A DNA stretch of 22,339 nt from JAPUDQ01 sp964535835 (GTDB taxonomy: Bacteria; Patescibacteriota; Saccharimonadia; Saccharimonadales; Saccharimonadaceae), in contig CAZHUZ010000013.1 in NCBI GenBank assembly GCA_964535835.1, forward strand, positions 1 to 22,339. The letters are read 5' to 3'. Both the position numbers and the translations under genes were made by a program. The notes beneath the pieces are model-generated. The model worked only from the letters and a program-made list of their open reading frames with translations. It had not been told where the DNA came from and did not search any database. Below are positions 1 to 7,415 of this stretch, piece by piece (the stretch's first letter is position 1; each line of letters starts with the position of its first letter).

Positions 1-513
1 GATAGAGTATCAGATAAATCTGCTGCACAGCTCGAAGAAATCGTATATGAAGGATACGGGCCAGGTGGCGTTGCTATTATTGTCGAGGCAGCAACCGACA
101 ATAAAAACCGCACTTTTCCTGAAGTAAAACACGTTTTTTCAAAGGGTGGTGGAAATGTAGCTGATCCGGGGAGTGTGGCATTCCAGTTTGTGAGAAAGGG
201 AGTAATCACGTTAGCGCCACAGACTGATACTGACGAACAACTGTTGACTGTGCTTGATGCAGGCGCAGATGATGCAGCGATTGATGGTGACGATCTCCTT
301 GTCTACACTGACATGAAAGATCTCCATACTGTTCGTAAAAATCTGAGCGATAGCGGGATGATTATAAAGGATGCTGAGTTGCAATACGTTACAACAAGCA
401 CTGTGCCGATACAAGACCAGGATGCAGAAGACAAACTATTTCGACTTTTGGATGCACTTGATGAGCTTGATGATGTGACAAATGTATACAATAATGCTAC
501 ATTTTCTGACTAA
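1..513 (+). CDS. yebC: YebC/TACO1-family protein, 5' end outside window
   Basis: The frame is open from the first base and gives 170 residues ending in TAA. The visible part begins DRVSDKSAAQLEEIVYEGYG and carries the family signature YEGYGPGGVAIIVEA, followed by FPEVKHVFSKGGGN. Full-length family members are about 240-250 residues, so roughly the first 70-75 are missing. Members of this family act as DNA-binding regulators or as translation factors that relieve ribosome stalling; which applies here cannot be told. A GTG at 175 could be mistaken for the start, but the conserved core lies upstream of it. In many bacteria yebC precedes ruvCAB, as it does here with one gene in between. Confidence 0.93.
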   Translation, partial: DRVSDKSAAQLEEIVYEGYGPGGVAIIVEAATDNKNRTFPEVKHVFSKGGGNVADPGSVAFQFVRKGVITLAPQTDTDEQLLTVLDAGADDAAIDGDDLLVYTDMKDLHTVRKNLSDSGMIIKDAELQYVTTSTVPIQDQDAEDKLFRLLDALDELDDVTNVYNNATFSD

Positions 514-519
514 AAAATA

Positions 520-548
520 TTGACGCTCACAAGATTTAGGATTATTCT
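520..548 (+). promoter_or_regulatory. promoter for the lamin-tail gene
   Basis: TTGACG (520-525), 17 nt, then TATTCT (543-548), with the ATG at 559. The predicted transcription start lies only a few bases before the ATG. This argues that the TTG at 520, which would extend the reading frame, is part of the -35 box and not a start codon. Confidence 0.5.
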
Positions 549-558
549 CAGACATATT

Positions 559-2085
559 ATGAGTCTCACAGAAAGGGTAATTCTGTGGGTGGGGATTACA
601 GTTGCATCGGTGACGGCAACTGTTCAAGTGTCGGCGATCTCAACGGTCGAAACGCAGTTTCTGTCCGATTCTCCTCTCGTCGTAGCGGGTTTTGAACGAA
701 CAACAAGCACAAATCAGAAATCATTTTTGCAGCTATACAATGCTGGTACGATGCCAATTGATCTCAACAAATGGGTGATTGCAACATCCTCGTCATCACA
801 ATCATTATTGCCGCAGCTAGACGGCGTGTTAGCGCCAAAACATCATATCGTTGCGAGCTACAATGGAGCAGTATCTTCATCGACGGCTGGTATCGAAGTC
901 GTCGCACAGGCTCGACCGATAGCAAGTACAGAATCAATCAAGATTATCCCTCCATCTGATAGCGGGTATAAACCAAGTGAAATTATCCAGCCGTATAAAT
1001 CAACAAATCCCAATGACGTATGGCTGCGTCGTATGACAACAACAGGATATAGTACTGCCGCTGCGCCGTTTGATGAATTGGGTAGTATGTCAGTCAGCCA
1101 ATTAGCGATTATGAATGATGGATTATACCGTGCGCCAGATGCACCTGCACTACGGGTCATTGAGATCTATGCATATGCTAGTGAATGTGCGCCAAATGAT
1201 GAGAGTGTTCTTTGTGGTGATTACATCAAGCTCTATAATCCATCCGATACCATAGTGTATCTGGATGATCTTGTTATACGTACCGATAGCAATTCAGCGA
1301 GCTCTAGCTCGTCAAATACATTTACGCTGTTCGGTGAGGTTGCCCCACATGGATATATGATAGTTTATGAGACTGATTCAGGTGGCAAAATAAGTTTAAC
1401 AAATGGCGGCGGATACGTATGGCTGGAGGATGTGCTAGGTATAGCTCGCTATGATGATACGATTACGCGTTATGAGTCAGCAACAAGTGATAAACAAGGT
1501 TGGTCGTATGCGCTCATCAATAATACATGGCAATGGACGATGACACCTCAGCCAATGGGCGAAAATAATTTGTTGTTACCTGCACCTGTGGTCGAAATTC
1601 CCAAGGCCTGTCCCGTAGGACAGTACCGAAATCCTGACACTAATCGTTGTCGCACTATTGAAGAAGCGGTAAATGCACTTGCCTCATGTTCTGAAGGCCA
1701 AGAACGAAACCCGTTGACGAATCGTTGCCGATCAGTATTGTCTGCTACAACGACATTAATGCCATGTGGCGAAGGCCAAGAACGTAATCCGGCAACAAAT
1801 CGTTGCCGCAGTATCGCGAGCGCAGTCGCAGAATTAATACCATGCGATGAAGGTTACGAACGCAATCCTGCAACGAATCGCTGTAAAAAAGTAGTTAGTG
1901 TCTCAAGCCCTGCTGCATCATTGACGCAACCAGCAGAGGTATCTTCACAAAAGACACTTATCGATAACCCCTATGCAATTACCTCCGCAATAGTTTTGGG
2001 TGGAGTTGCCTATGCATTGTATGAGTGGCGTAGCGAGATGCGCGATGGTTACAAAAAACTCACCGCAAAACTTGGTAGAAAATAA
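559..2085 (+). CDS. secreted lamin-tail-domain protein with cysteine repeats and C-terminal membrane anchor
   Basis: 508 residues from the ATG at 559; an in-frame TTG at 520 is rejected because it lies in the promoter. A hydrophobic signal-like segment spans residues 7-27. Two lamin-tail-like beta domains follow, at about 40-110 (SFLQLYNAGTMPIDLNKWVI) and 197-300 (DYIKLYNPSDTIVYLDDLVI). Residues 351-454 hold four tandem 26-residue repeats with core C-x4-[QY]-x-RNP-x-TNRC. Cysteines fall at exact 13-residue steps (351, 364, 377, 390, 403, 416, 429, 442). A membrane helix (about 473-490) and a basic tail end the protein, so most of it should be outside the cell. Bacterial lamin-tail domains occur in surface proteins and some nucleases; no nuclease motif is seen. 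A role in surface binding or adhesion is inferred only. Confidence 0.8.
   Translation: MSLTERVILWVGITVASVTATVQVSAISTVETQFLSDSPLVVAGFERTTSTNQKSFLQLYNAGTMPIDLNKWVIATSSSSQSLLPQLDGVLAPKHHIVASYNGAVSSSTAGIEVVAQARPIASTESIKIIPPSDSGYKPSEIIQPYKSTNPNDVWLRRMTTTGYSTAAAPFDELGSMSVSQLAIMNDGLYRAPDAPALRVIEIYAYASECAPNDESVLCGDYIKLYNPSDTIVYLDDLVIRTDSNSASSSSSNTFTLFGEVAPHGYMIVYETDSGGKISLTNGGGYVWLEDVLGIARYDDTITRYESATSDKQGWSYALINNTWQWTMTPQPMGENNLLLPAPVVEIPKACPVGQYRNPDTNRCRTIEEAVNALASCSEGQERNPLTNRCRSVLSATTTLMPCGEGQERNPATNRCRSIASAVAELIPCDEGYERNPATNRCKKVVSVSSPAASLTQPAEVSSQKTLIDNPYAITSAIVLGGVAYALYEWRSEMRDGYKKLTAKLGRK
1609..1920 (+). repeat. four in-frame 78-bp repeats encoding a Cys-rich stalk
   Basis: Four consecutive 78-bp units each encode 26 residues starting with Cys and containing NP-x-TNRC. 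Units 2-4 are more alike (EGQERNP or EGYERNP) than unit 1 (VGQYRNP). Linkers are alanine-rich. The spacing is exactly 26 codons with no indels. Confidence 0.85.
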
Positions 2086-2088
2086 CTG

Positions 2089-2094
2089 TATACT
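2089..2094 (+). promoter_or_regulatory. -10-like box of ruvC, leaderless geometry
   Basis: TATACT ends 7 nt before the ruvC ATG (2102), so transcription would begin at or next to the start codon. There is no Shine-Dalgarno sequence and no convincing -35 box. It lies immediately after the stop of the preceding gene. Confidence 0.5.
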
Positions 2095-2101
2095 ATAACG
2101 T

Positions 2102-2575
2102 ATGAGAATTATAGGTATCGATCCGGGTACTGGCATACTAGGATTTGGCGTTGTTGAAATAATACGAAATAAAGCAGCGCTTGTTACTGCAGGAGTTGTT
2201 CGTACGCCGGCACATACGCCATTGGATGAACGGCTTGAGGAAATCTATGACGGTCTGGCTGAAATAATTGCAGAAACACACCCCGATTGTATGTCGATTG
2301 AAAAGCTGTTTTTTGCACGAAATGTCACTACGGCCATGAGTGTCAGCCATGCAAGGGGCGTCGCAATGCTAGCAGCTCGTAAGGCAAAATTGCCGATTTA
2401 TGAATACACACCCTTGCAAATCAAACAGACGCTGACAGGCTACGGCAAAGCAGACAAAAAACAGGTGCAGGAAATGGTACGCCTCCAATTAGTCCTAAAA
2501 GAAATCCCCAAACCTGATGATGCCGCAGATGCACTCGCCACTGCGATTACGCATAGTTTGATGAGCAGGGTATAA
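2102..2575 (+). CDS. ruvC: Holliday junction resolvase RuvC
   Basis: 157 residues, close to the usual 160-175. RuvC is the dimeric, Mg-dependent endonuclease that nicks Holliday junctions symmetrically after RuvAB branch migration. The four acidic catalytic positions are visible: D7 (IGIDPGT), E67 (SIEKLFF), and D140 and D143 in PDDAADALA. The RNVTTAMSVSHARG and YTPLQIKQTLTGYGKADK stretches match the family. Its stop codon (2573-2575) overlaps the -10-like box of ruvA, so the two genes are packed without intergenic space. Confidence 0.97.
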   Translation: MRIIGIDPGTGILGFGVVEIIRNKAALVTAGVVRTPAHTPLDERLEEIYDGLAEIIAETHPDCMSIEKLFFARNVTTAMSVSHARGVAMLAARKAKLPIYEYTPLQIKQTLTGYGKADKKQVQEMVRLQLVLKEIPKPDDAADALATAITHSLMSRV

Positions 2576-2576
2576 T
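2571..2576 (+). promoter_or_regulatory. -10 box of ruvA overlapping the ruvC stop
   Basis: A perfect TATAAT ends exactly 6 nt before the ruvA ATG (2583). That puts the predicted transcription start on the A of the ATG. The ruvC TAA lies inside the hexamer. No ribosome binding site is present. Confidence 0.6.
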
Positions 2577-2582
2577 AGTTTT

Positions 2583-3161
2583 ATGATTGCGCATGTTGCG
2601 GGCAGAGTAGTTGAAAAGTTTAACGGTGCTGTCATAGTTGACGTGCAGGGTGTTGGGTATGAGGTAAATGTGCCGCTAGGTGATTTTGATATAGCCACGC
2701 TTGATCAAGAAACAAAGTTTTACACGTATCATCATGTGCGCGAGCAATCACAAGAACTCTTTGGATTTAGTACGCTTACAGCAAAGAAATTATTTGAGCT
2801 ATTGATTACTGTTCAGGGAGTAGGGCCCAAAGCAGCACTCGCAATATTGAGTCTCGGCAACGCCGAACAAGTGCGAAACGCTATCGCAAATAATGACGCA
2901 ACGTATGTGTCGGGAGCAAGTGGAGTTGGTAAAAAAACGGCTGAGCGTGTTGTGGTGGATCTGCATGACAAAGTTGGGTTGGCGACGCAGTATCATTCAA
3001 CCAAAGCAGTACAAACCGAACTAAATACGAATGACGAAGCGTTGGAAGCGCTTATGGCTCTTGGTTACACACTTGCAGATGCTGCAAAAGCACTGGAAGG
3101 GATTGATGCAAAACTCCCTACAGCTCAACGTGTAGCACAAGCGCTGAGAGGGATTCGTTGA
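2583..3161 (+). CDS. ruvA: Holliday junction branch-migration subunit RuvA
   Basis: 192 residues, typical length. RuvA binds the four-way junction as a tetramer and loads RuvB. The N-terminal OB-fold domain spans about residues 1-62 (GRVVEKFNGAVIVDVQGVGY). Two helix-hairpin-helix motifs follow (LLITVQGVGPKAALAIL and ASGVGKKTAERVVVDL). The C-terminal RuvB-contacting domain is at about 148-192 (EALEALMALGYTLADAAKAL). It stops with TGA one base before the ruvB ATG, so the two are surely cotranscribed. Confidence 0.97.
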   Translation: MIAHVAGRVVEKFNGAVIVDVQGVGYEVNVPLGDFDIATLDQETKFYTYHHVREQSQELFGFSTLTAKKLFELLITVQGVGPKAALAILSLGNAEQVRNAIANNDATYVSGASGVGKKTAERVVVDLHDKVGLATQYHSTKAVQTELNTNDEALEALMALGYTLADAAKALEGIDAKLPTAQRVAQALRGIR

Positions 3162-3162
3162 T

Positions 3163-4164
3163 ATGGCCGTAGAGAGAATAATTAGCACTGCTATAAATGA
3201 TGACAATAGTGAAGAAAAAACTATCGAGGTGTCACTCCGACCACAATCATTCTCTGAATATATCGGTCAAGAACGATTAAAAAAGAACTTGAAACTTGCT
3301 ATTGATGCTGCAAAAAAACGGAGTGAGCCTATCGATCATGTATTGTTGTATGGGCCTCCAGGACTAGGCAAAACGACCATGGCGTCAGTCATTGCAAATG
3401 AGATGGGTGTAGGCCTACGTGTTACTGCAGGTCCTGCGATCGAGCGAGCAGGTGATCTTGCCAGCATCCTCACAAATCTCCAAGACAACGATATACTTTT
3501 TATCGATGAGATACATCGTCTTAGTCGCACAGTAGAGGAAGTTCTGTATAGCGCGATGGAAGATTATAAACTCGATATCGTCATTGGCAAAGGCCCAGCA
3601 GCACGAAGCATACGTCTAGATTTACCGAAATTTACTGTGATTGGTGCTACGACGCGTACGGGCAGTCTGGCAGCACCTCTTCGAGATCGGTTCGGTCATC
3701 TTTACCGCTTAGAATTTTATACAACAGACGAAATCAGTCGTATAATCTCGCGTTCTGCATCGATACTCGGCGCGACAATTGTTCCTGAATCTGCACATAT
3801 GCTGTCGACACGTGCCCGATTGACCCCTCGTATAGCCAATCGTTTGTTGAAACGGGTCCGTGACTACGCTGATGTCAACGGCGACGGGATTATAGATATG
3901 GTCATGACGACGAAAGCACTGCAAATGATGGAGATTGATCAACTTGGTCTCGACCCAGCGGATAGGCAATTATTGAAAAGTATGATTGATAATTATGGCG
4001 ATAGAACTGTTGGCCTTAATACAATTGCCGCACTCACGGGTGATGAGCAAACTACCATCGAAGATTTTTACGAACCATATCTTTTACAAATTGGTTTTAT
4101 CGAACGGACACCCCGCGGGCGACGTGTGACAAAAAAGGCACAGAAGCATCTCAATAACGAGTAG
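3163..4164 (+). CDS. ruvB: Holliday junction branch-migration ATPase RuvB
   Basis: 333 residues, typical for the family. This AAA+ hexameric motor drives branch migration with RuvA. Walker A is GPPGLGKTT, Walker B LFIDEIHR, sensor 1 GATTR, and the arginine finger lies in LRDRFG. The winged-helix C-terminus contains the characteristic EPYLLQIGFIERTPRGR. It starts one base after the ruvA stop with no ribosome binding site of its own, implying translational coupling. Confidence 0.98.
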   Translation: MAVERIISTAINDDNSEEKTIEVSLRPQSFSEYIGQERLKKNLKLAIDAAKKRSEPIDHVLLYGPPGLGKTTMASVIANEMGVGLRVTAGPAIERAGDLASILTNLQDNDILFIDEIHRLSRTVEEVLYSAMEDYKLDIVIGKGPAARSIRLDLPKFTVIGATTRTGSLAAPLRDRFGHLYRLEFYTTDEISRIISRSASILGATIVPESAHMLSTRARLTPRIANRLLKRVRDYADVNGDGIIDMVMTTKALQMMEIDQLGLDPADRQLLKSMIDNYGDRTVGLNTIAALTGDEQTTIEDFYEPYLLQIGFIERTPRGRRVTKKAQKHLNNE

Positions 4165-4166
4165 GG

Positions 4167-4172
4167 TATACT
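4167..4172 (+). promoter_or_regulatory. -10-like box of the PH-domain gene, leaderless geometry
   Basis: TATACT ends 7 nt before the ATG at 4180 with no ribosome binding site between, the same arrangement as at ruvC and tsaE. It starts two bases after the ruvB stop codon. Confidence 0.5.
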
Positions 4173-4179
4173 AGATACT

Positions 4180-5117
4180 ATGAAAAGCGATAAAGAAACA
4201 AGCGTTGTCTACGATCAGCACGGCAATCCCATTACGGTTGATAGNNNNNNNNNNNNNNNNNNNNNNNNNNNNNNNNNNNNNNNNNNNNNNNNNNNNNNNN
4301 NNNNNNNNNNNNNNNNNNNNNNNNNNNNNNNNNNNNNNNNNNNNATAAAGAAACAAGCGTTGTCTACGATCAGCACGGCAATCCCATTACGGTTGATAGT
4401 GCGCGTTTTAGCGAAGCTGTTAAATCGGCAAAAGGTGAGACCGAAACAACAAGTACAGGTGAGTCTGCAGATAACCACTCGCATCAAATGGTATATATGA
4501 CACGTCCACATGAGCCGATCAAACCGCCCATATCTGATGAAGTACGCGCCAAACATGATGAATCAAAAAAACGTTTTCCATATCTCAATCTAAGTGAAGG
4601 CGAGTATGTCATTAGTTTTGTAAAACGACATCAGATCGGTGTATTGCAGATATGGGCAGTTGTGACGACGGCAATATTAGCTCTGATTGCCGGTATCTTC
4701 ATCATTATGGGTAACGGGGGGGCTACTACCGGTCAGACGATTGCACCTGAGAGCACACCGTGGTTAGCCATGATCTTGCTAGTTCTTATTGTCCTGGTAT
4801 TTTTGGGCGGTATAGCTGCCACTAGTATTTACGATGGAAATAAGTTCTTTCTAACAAATGAGAGTGTTACGCAACATATACAGATGAGTTTATTTGCAAA
4901 AAAAGAGCAAACCATCAGCCTCATCAATATAGAAGATACAAGTTTTCGCCAAAGCGGGATTATGCAAACACTCCTCAACTATGGGTCACTACGATTGTCG
5001 ACACAAGGTGATGAGACAACCTATCGGTTTAACTATGTTGCAGATCCAGGCAAGCAAGTCGCATTACTCAACAATGCTATTGAAGCGTTCAAAAATGGAC
5101 GTCCGATTGATGGCTAA
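4180..5117 (+). CDS. membrane protein with bacterial PH domain, split by an artificial gap
   Basis: The reading frame from ATG 4180 runs into 100 Ns (4245-4344) and appears shifted after them. The 55 bases before and after the gap are identical. If they are one sequence, removing 155 nt restores a single frame of 260 residues from 4180 to the TAA at 5117. The N-terminus has YDQHGNPITVDS, then a polar linker rich in Thr, Ser and Glu. Two membrane helices lie at about 102-126 and 143-164 (collapsed numbering), joined by a short loop. A bPH2-like domain fills about 166-256 (NKFFLTNESVTQHIQM, SLINIEDTSFRQSGIMQTLLNYGSLRL). Such proteins sit in the cytoplasmic membrane with the PH domain in the cytosol; function unknown. 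Confidence 0.75.
4190..4244 (+). repeat. left copy of exact 55-bp duplication flanking the gap
   Basis: Identical at all 55 positions to 4345-4399. It ends directly against the N run. Interpreted as an unmerged contig overlap. Confidence 0.9.
4245..4344. other. scaffold gap of exactly 100 N
   Basis: A run of exactly 100 N is a common placeholder for a gap of unknown size. With the identical 55-bp ends on both sides, the true gap is probably negative, meaning the contigs overlap and no sequence is missing. Confidence 0.9.
4345..4399 (+). repeat. right copy of exact 55-bp duplication flanking the gap
   Basis: Identical to 4190-4244 and begins on the first base after the N run. Collapsing the two copies gives an uninterrupted reading frame. 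Confidence 0.9.
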
Positions 5118-5123
5118 TATAAA

Positions 5124-5522
5124 TCAGTGAATCGATTTTTTGACGTAGTCTGCTTCGGACTCTAAAGTAGCACGGAGTGTATAGCTCTGACAGTTGTTAC
5201 CATCGCAATTGGTCGGGTCGTAACGATAGTTCGATCCCTGGGCGCCTAATTTTACTCCATTTGGATCAACAAATAGTGCCGGGTCCATGCTCTTTAGATT
5301 ATCTGCTGATAGCGTGCGAGGGTATGAGTTATTAGCGGGATGATAGACTTCTTCAAGGCTGTAATACATAGCATTTATAGCTGTTTTACGCTCTCGGTCT
5401 CTATCAACTTGTTCTATCTGATTTTTTTGCTGCAAAAATAATACACCTGTTGCCACACAGAGAGTAATAGCAACTAAAAGTTCGATGACAGTAAAGCCAG
5501 ATTGTTTGTTTGATACGTTCAT
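5124..5522 (-). CDS. orphan type IV pseudopilin
   Basis: 132 residues. The N-terminus MNVSNKQSG|FTVIELLVAI has the prepilin peptidase site (Gly-1, Phe+1, Glu+5) followed by a hydrophobic helix. The globular part has YHPANNSYPRTL, and a C-terminal pair of cysteines in YRYDPTNCDGNNCQSYTL that could form the D-region disulfide. The pattern resembles the minor pilin at 13659-14132 and the major pilin at 10621-11079. It lies alone, about 5 kb from the end of the main pilus cluster on the same strand and convergent with the PH-domain gene (6 bp apart). It would be processed by a prepilin peptidase encoded elsewhere. Whether it enters the same fibre is unknown. Confidence 0.88.
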   Translation of the reverse strand: MNVSNKQSGFTVIELLVAITLCVATGVLFLQQKNQIEQVDRDRERKTAINAMYYSLEEVYHPANNSYPRTLSADNLKSMDPALFVDPNGVKLGAQGSNYRYDPTNCDGNNCQSYTLRATLESEADYVKKSIH

Positions 5523-5529
5523 AGCTATA

Positions 5530-5538
5530 ATTGTATCA
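5530..5538 (-). promoter_or_regulatory. extended -10 box of the orphan pseudopilin
   Basis: On the minus strand, TGA-TACAAT (TACAAT at 5535-5530) ends 7 nt before the ATG at 5522. This is an extended -10 with leaderless geometry and no ribosome binding site. Confidence 0.5.
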
Positions 5539-5561
5539 TCATAGAGAGTATAATTAAGGTA

Positions 5562-5590
5562 TTGAGGAGGGCTGAGGCGCCACTCATAAT
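5562..5590 (+). promoter_or_regulatory. candidate recA promoter
   Basis: TTGAGG (5562-5567), 17 nt, CATAAT (5585-5590), predicting a leader of about 54 nt. Alternative AT-rich hexamers at 5623-5628 (TATATT) and 5632-5637 (TAAAAT) cannot be excluded. No LexA-type operator was recognised. Confidence 0.35.
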
Positions 5591-5639
5591 GTGGTGAATA
5601 CTGAGTTGCTCAAGAAGTGGGGTATATTGCATAAAATTT

Positions 5640-5645
5640 AGGAGG
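5640..5645 (+). promoter_or_regulatory. strong ribosome binding site of recA
   Basis: AGGAGG, 5 nt before the ATG at 5651. It is the clearest Shine-Dalgarno sequence in the window and contrasts with the many starts here that lack one. Confidence 0.85.
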
Positions 5646-5650
5646 CTTAT

Positions 5651-6682
5651 ATGGCTGATAGGACAAAAAAGACTGATCATGATACGGCAGCGGCTGATGG
5701 GAAAAACAAGGCTCTTGGGCTAGCTGTCGAGCAGATAACCAAGCAATTTGGTGACGGCTCGATTATGAAGCTAGGCGAGACGCACAAAGTAGACGTTGAG
5801 CTTGTTCCTTCGGGAGCATTATCACTCGATCTTGCACTAGGTGGTGGCTATCCAAAAGGGCGAATTATAGAAATTTATGGTCCTGAGAGTTCGGGTAAAA
5901 CAACATTGACTCTACATGCAATTGCAGAGATCCAGAAAAAGGGTGGTACGGCTGCGTTTATTGATGCTGAGCATGCGCTCGATCCAGCCTACGCAAAGCG
6001 GGTAGGTGTTGATACGGCAAACTTACTTGTTGCACAACCGGACAATGGTGAGCAAGCTTTAGAAATCGTCGAAACATTGGTGCGCAGCAATGCTGTCGAC
6101 TTGATCGTCGTTGACTCAGTGGCTGCACTAGTGCCTCAAGCAGAGATTGATGGTGATATGGGCGACAGTCATATGGGGTTGCAAGCACGCCTCATGAGTC
6201 AAGCATTACGTAAGTTAACAGGCATTATAAACAAGAGCAAGGCAACCGTCATATTCATCAACCAGATTCGTATGAAAATTGGAGTTATGTTTGGCAATCC
6301 AGAAACGACGACTGGTGGCAATGCACTCAAATTTTATGCCTCAGCTCGACTTGATATCCGTCGGATTGGACAGATAAAAACTGGTGAAGATATCATCGGT
6401 AACCGCACCAAAGTTAAGGTCGTAAAAAACAAGATTGCGCCACCATTTCGTACTGCCGAGTTTGACATAATGTACAATGAGGGTATCTCACGTACGGGAG
6501 ATGTGCTCGATCTCGCCGTCATCCATGGCATCGTTGGCAAAGCTGGAGCATGGTTTGACTATAAAGATGCAAAGATTGGACAAGGTCGTGAAGCTACCAA
6601 GATGTATCTCAAAGAGAATCCCAAAGTACTAGATGAAATTGAAAAAGCGGTTCGTAAGAAAGTAGCGGATACACAAGAATAA
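5651..6682 (+). CDS. recA: recombinase RecA
   Basis: 343 residues, typical. RecA forms ATP-dependent filaments on single-stranded DNA and carries out strand exchange. Walker A is GPESSGKT (77-84). Also visible are the conserved FIDAEHALDP, Walker B LIVVDSVAAL, DNA-binding loop L1 around EIDGDMGDSHMGLQARLMSQ, and loop L2 in FINQIRMKIGVMFGNPETTTGG. The C-terminal domain ends KKVADTQE, without the long acidic tail of some homologues. recX follows closely, the common arrangement for its regulator. Confidence 0.99.
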   Translation: MADRTKKTDHDTAAADGKNKALGLAVEQITKQFGDGSIMKLGETHKVDVELVPSGALSLDLALGGGYPKGRIIEIYGPESSGKTTLTLHAIAEIQKKGGTAAFIDAEHALDPAYAKRVGVDTANLLVAQPDNGEQALEIVETLVRSNAVDLIVVDSVAALVPQAEIDGDMGDSHMGLQARLMSQALRKLTGIINKSKATVIFINQIRMKIGVMFGNPETTTGGNALKFYASARLDIRRIGQIKTGEDIIGNRTKVKVVKNKIAPPFRTAEFDIMYNEGISRTGDVLDLAVIHGIVGKAGAWFDYKDAKIGQGREATKMYLKENPKVLDEIEKAVRKKVADTQE

Positions 6683-6704
6683 GTGATAGTTGATTTTGGA
6701 TTTT

Positions 6705-7415
6705 ATGATGGATCACAAAATCACTGATATATCAGTCCAGGCGCGTAACCCAAATCGGGTAAATATATCGATAGATGGAAAATATCGATTAAGCTTGCAT
6801 ATCCATCAGATAACTGAACTTGATATAAAAAACGGGGCGGAGGTGACCTCTGAGCAAATTGCTAAATGGGAAGAAGAAAGCCTCTTTGGCAAGCTTTATA
6901 GCAGAGCAACTGAGTATTGTTTGATGAGGCCTCATAGCGCCCAAGAAATACGAGATTATCTGTGGAGGAAGACACTTACTCGTAGAGTAAGTGTCAAAAC
7001 GAAGAACGAAGAACGAAGAACGAAGATTATTGAAAAAGTAGGGGTTGGCAAAGAAATCGCCGATAAGGTATACGATCGGCTCGTCCAACGCGGCTATGTT
7101 GATGACAAACAGTTCGCGCGGTACTGGCTGGAAAATCGCAACCTGACCAAAGGCGCCAGTCGGCGCAAATTAATCATGGAGCTTCGGGGCAAGGGGGTAG
7201 AGCAGGATATAATTGAAAAATTGCTCCCATACTCTGCCCGCACTGACGAAGATGAGATACAAAAAATTATCTCTAAACGGGCAAAGCGATACGCTGATGA
7301 TGATAAACTCATCCAATATCTGATTCGTCAAGGTTTTCAGTATGATGATGTTCGCTCGGCTGTCAATCAGTATCGGTCTGATCGGGCTGAGGGGACTGCG
7401 ATCGAAATGGGTTAA
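6705..7415 (+). CDS. recX: RecA regulator RecX
   Basis: 236 residues from ATG 6705 (ATG 6708 is equally possible; an upstream in-frame TTG at 6690 is less likely). RecX binds RecA filaments and limits their activity. After an N-terminal extension (about 1-65), RecX three-helix repeats are visible: CLMRPHSAQEIRDYLWRK, then VYDRLVQRGYVDDKQFARYWLENR, GASRRKLIMELRGKGVEQDI and ADDDKLIQYLIRQGFQYDDVRSAV. The linker between the first two contains an 11-bp perfect inverted repeat (6971-6995) and four tandem 7-mers (6999-7026), an unusual load for coding DNA. The last 53 bases overlap the convergent PRC-barrel gene. Confidence 0.9.
   Translation: MMDHKITDISVQARNPNRVNISIDGKYRLSLHIHQITELDIKNGAEVTSEQIAKWEEESLFGKLYSRATEYCLMRPHSAQEIRDYLWRKTLTRRVSVKTKNEERRTKIIEKVGVGKEIADKVYDRLVQRGYVDDKQFARYWLENRNLTKGASRRKLIMELRGKGVEQDIIEKLLPYSARTDEDEIQKIISKRAKRYADDDKLIQYLIRQGFQYDDVRSAVNQYRSDRAEGTAIEMG
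6971..6995. repeat. perfect 11-bp inverted repeat inside recX
   Basis: GACACTTACTC, 3-nt loop GTA, then GAGTAAGTGTC. A stable hairpin could form in DNA or mRNA. It sits directly before the heptamer tandem array. Confidence 0.95.
6999..7026 (+). repeat. four tandem copies of a 7-bp unit inside recX
   Basis: ACGAAGA is repeated four times without mismatch. The unit length is not a multiple of three, so gain or loss of one copy would shift the recX frame. In the present copy number the frame is open. Confidence 0.95.

Noticed and set aside
520..558. TTG start extending the lamin-tail protein by 13 residues
   Set aside because: The TTG is the first part of a TTGACG -35 box with a -10 at 543-548; the ATG at 559 is followed directly by a signal-like segment.
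4180..5117. PH-domain gene as a genuine frameshifted pseudogene
   Set aside because: The apparent shift is fully explained by the 55-bp duplicate plus 100 N; collapsing them restores the frame.
5523..5650. SOS/LexA operator or riboswitch in the recA leader
   Set aside because: No GAAC-N4-GTTC-like or CTG-N10-CAG-like operator was convincing; only a weak 5-bp hairpin at about 5579-5595.
6971..7026. CRISPR-like or insertion-sequence element
   Set aside because: The repeats are 7 bp with no spacers, and there is no transposase or target duplication.
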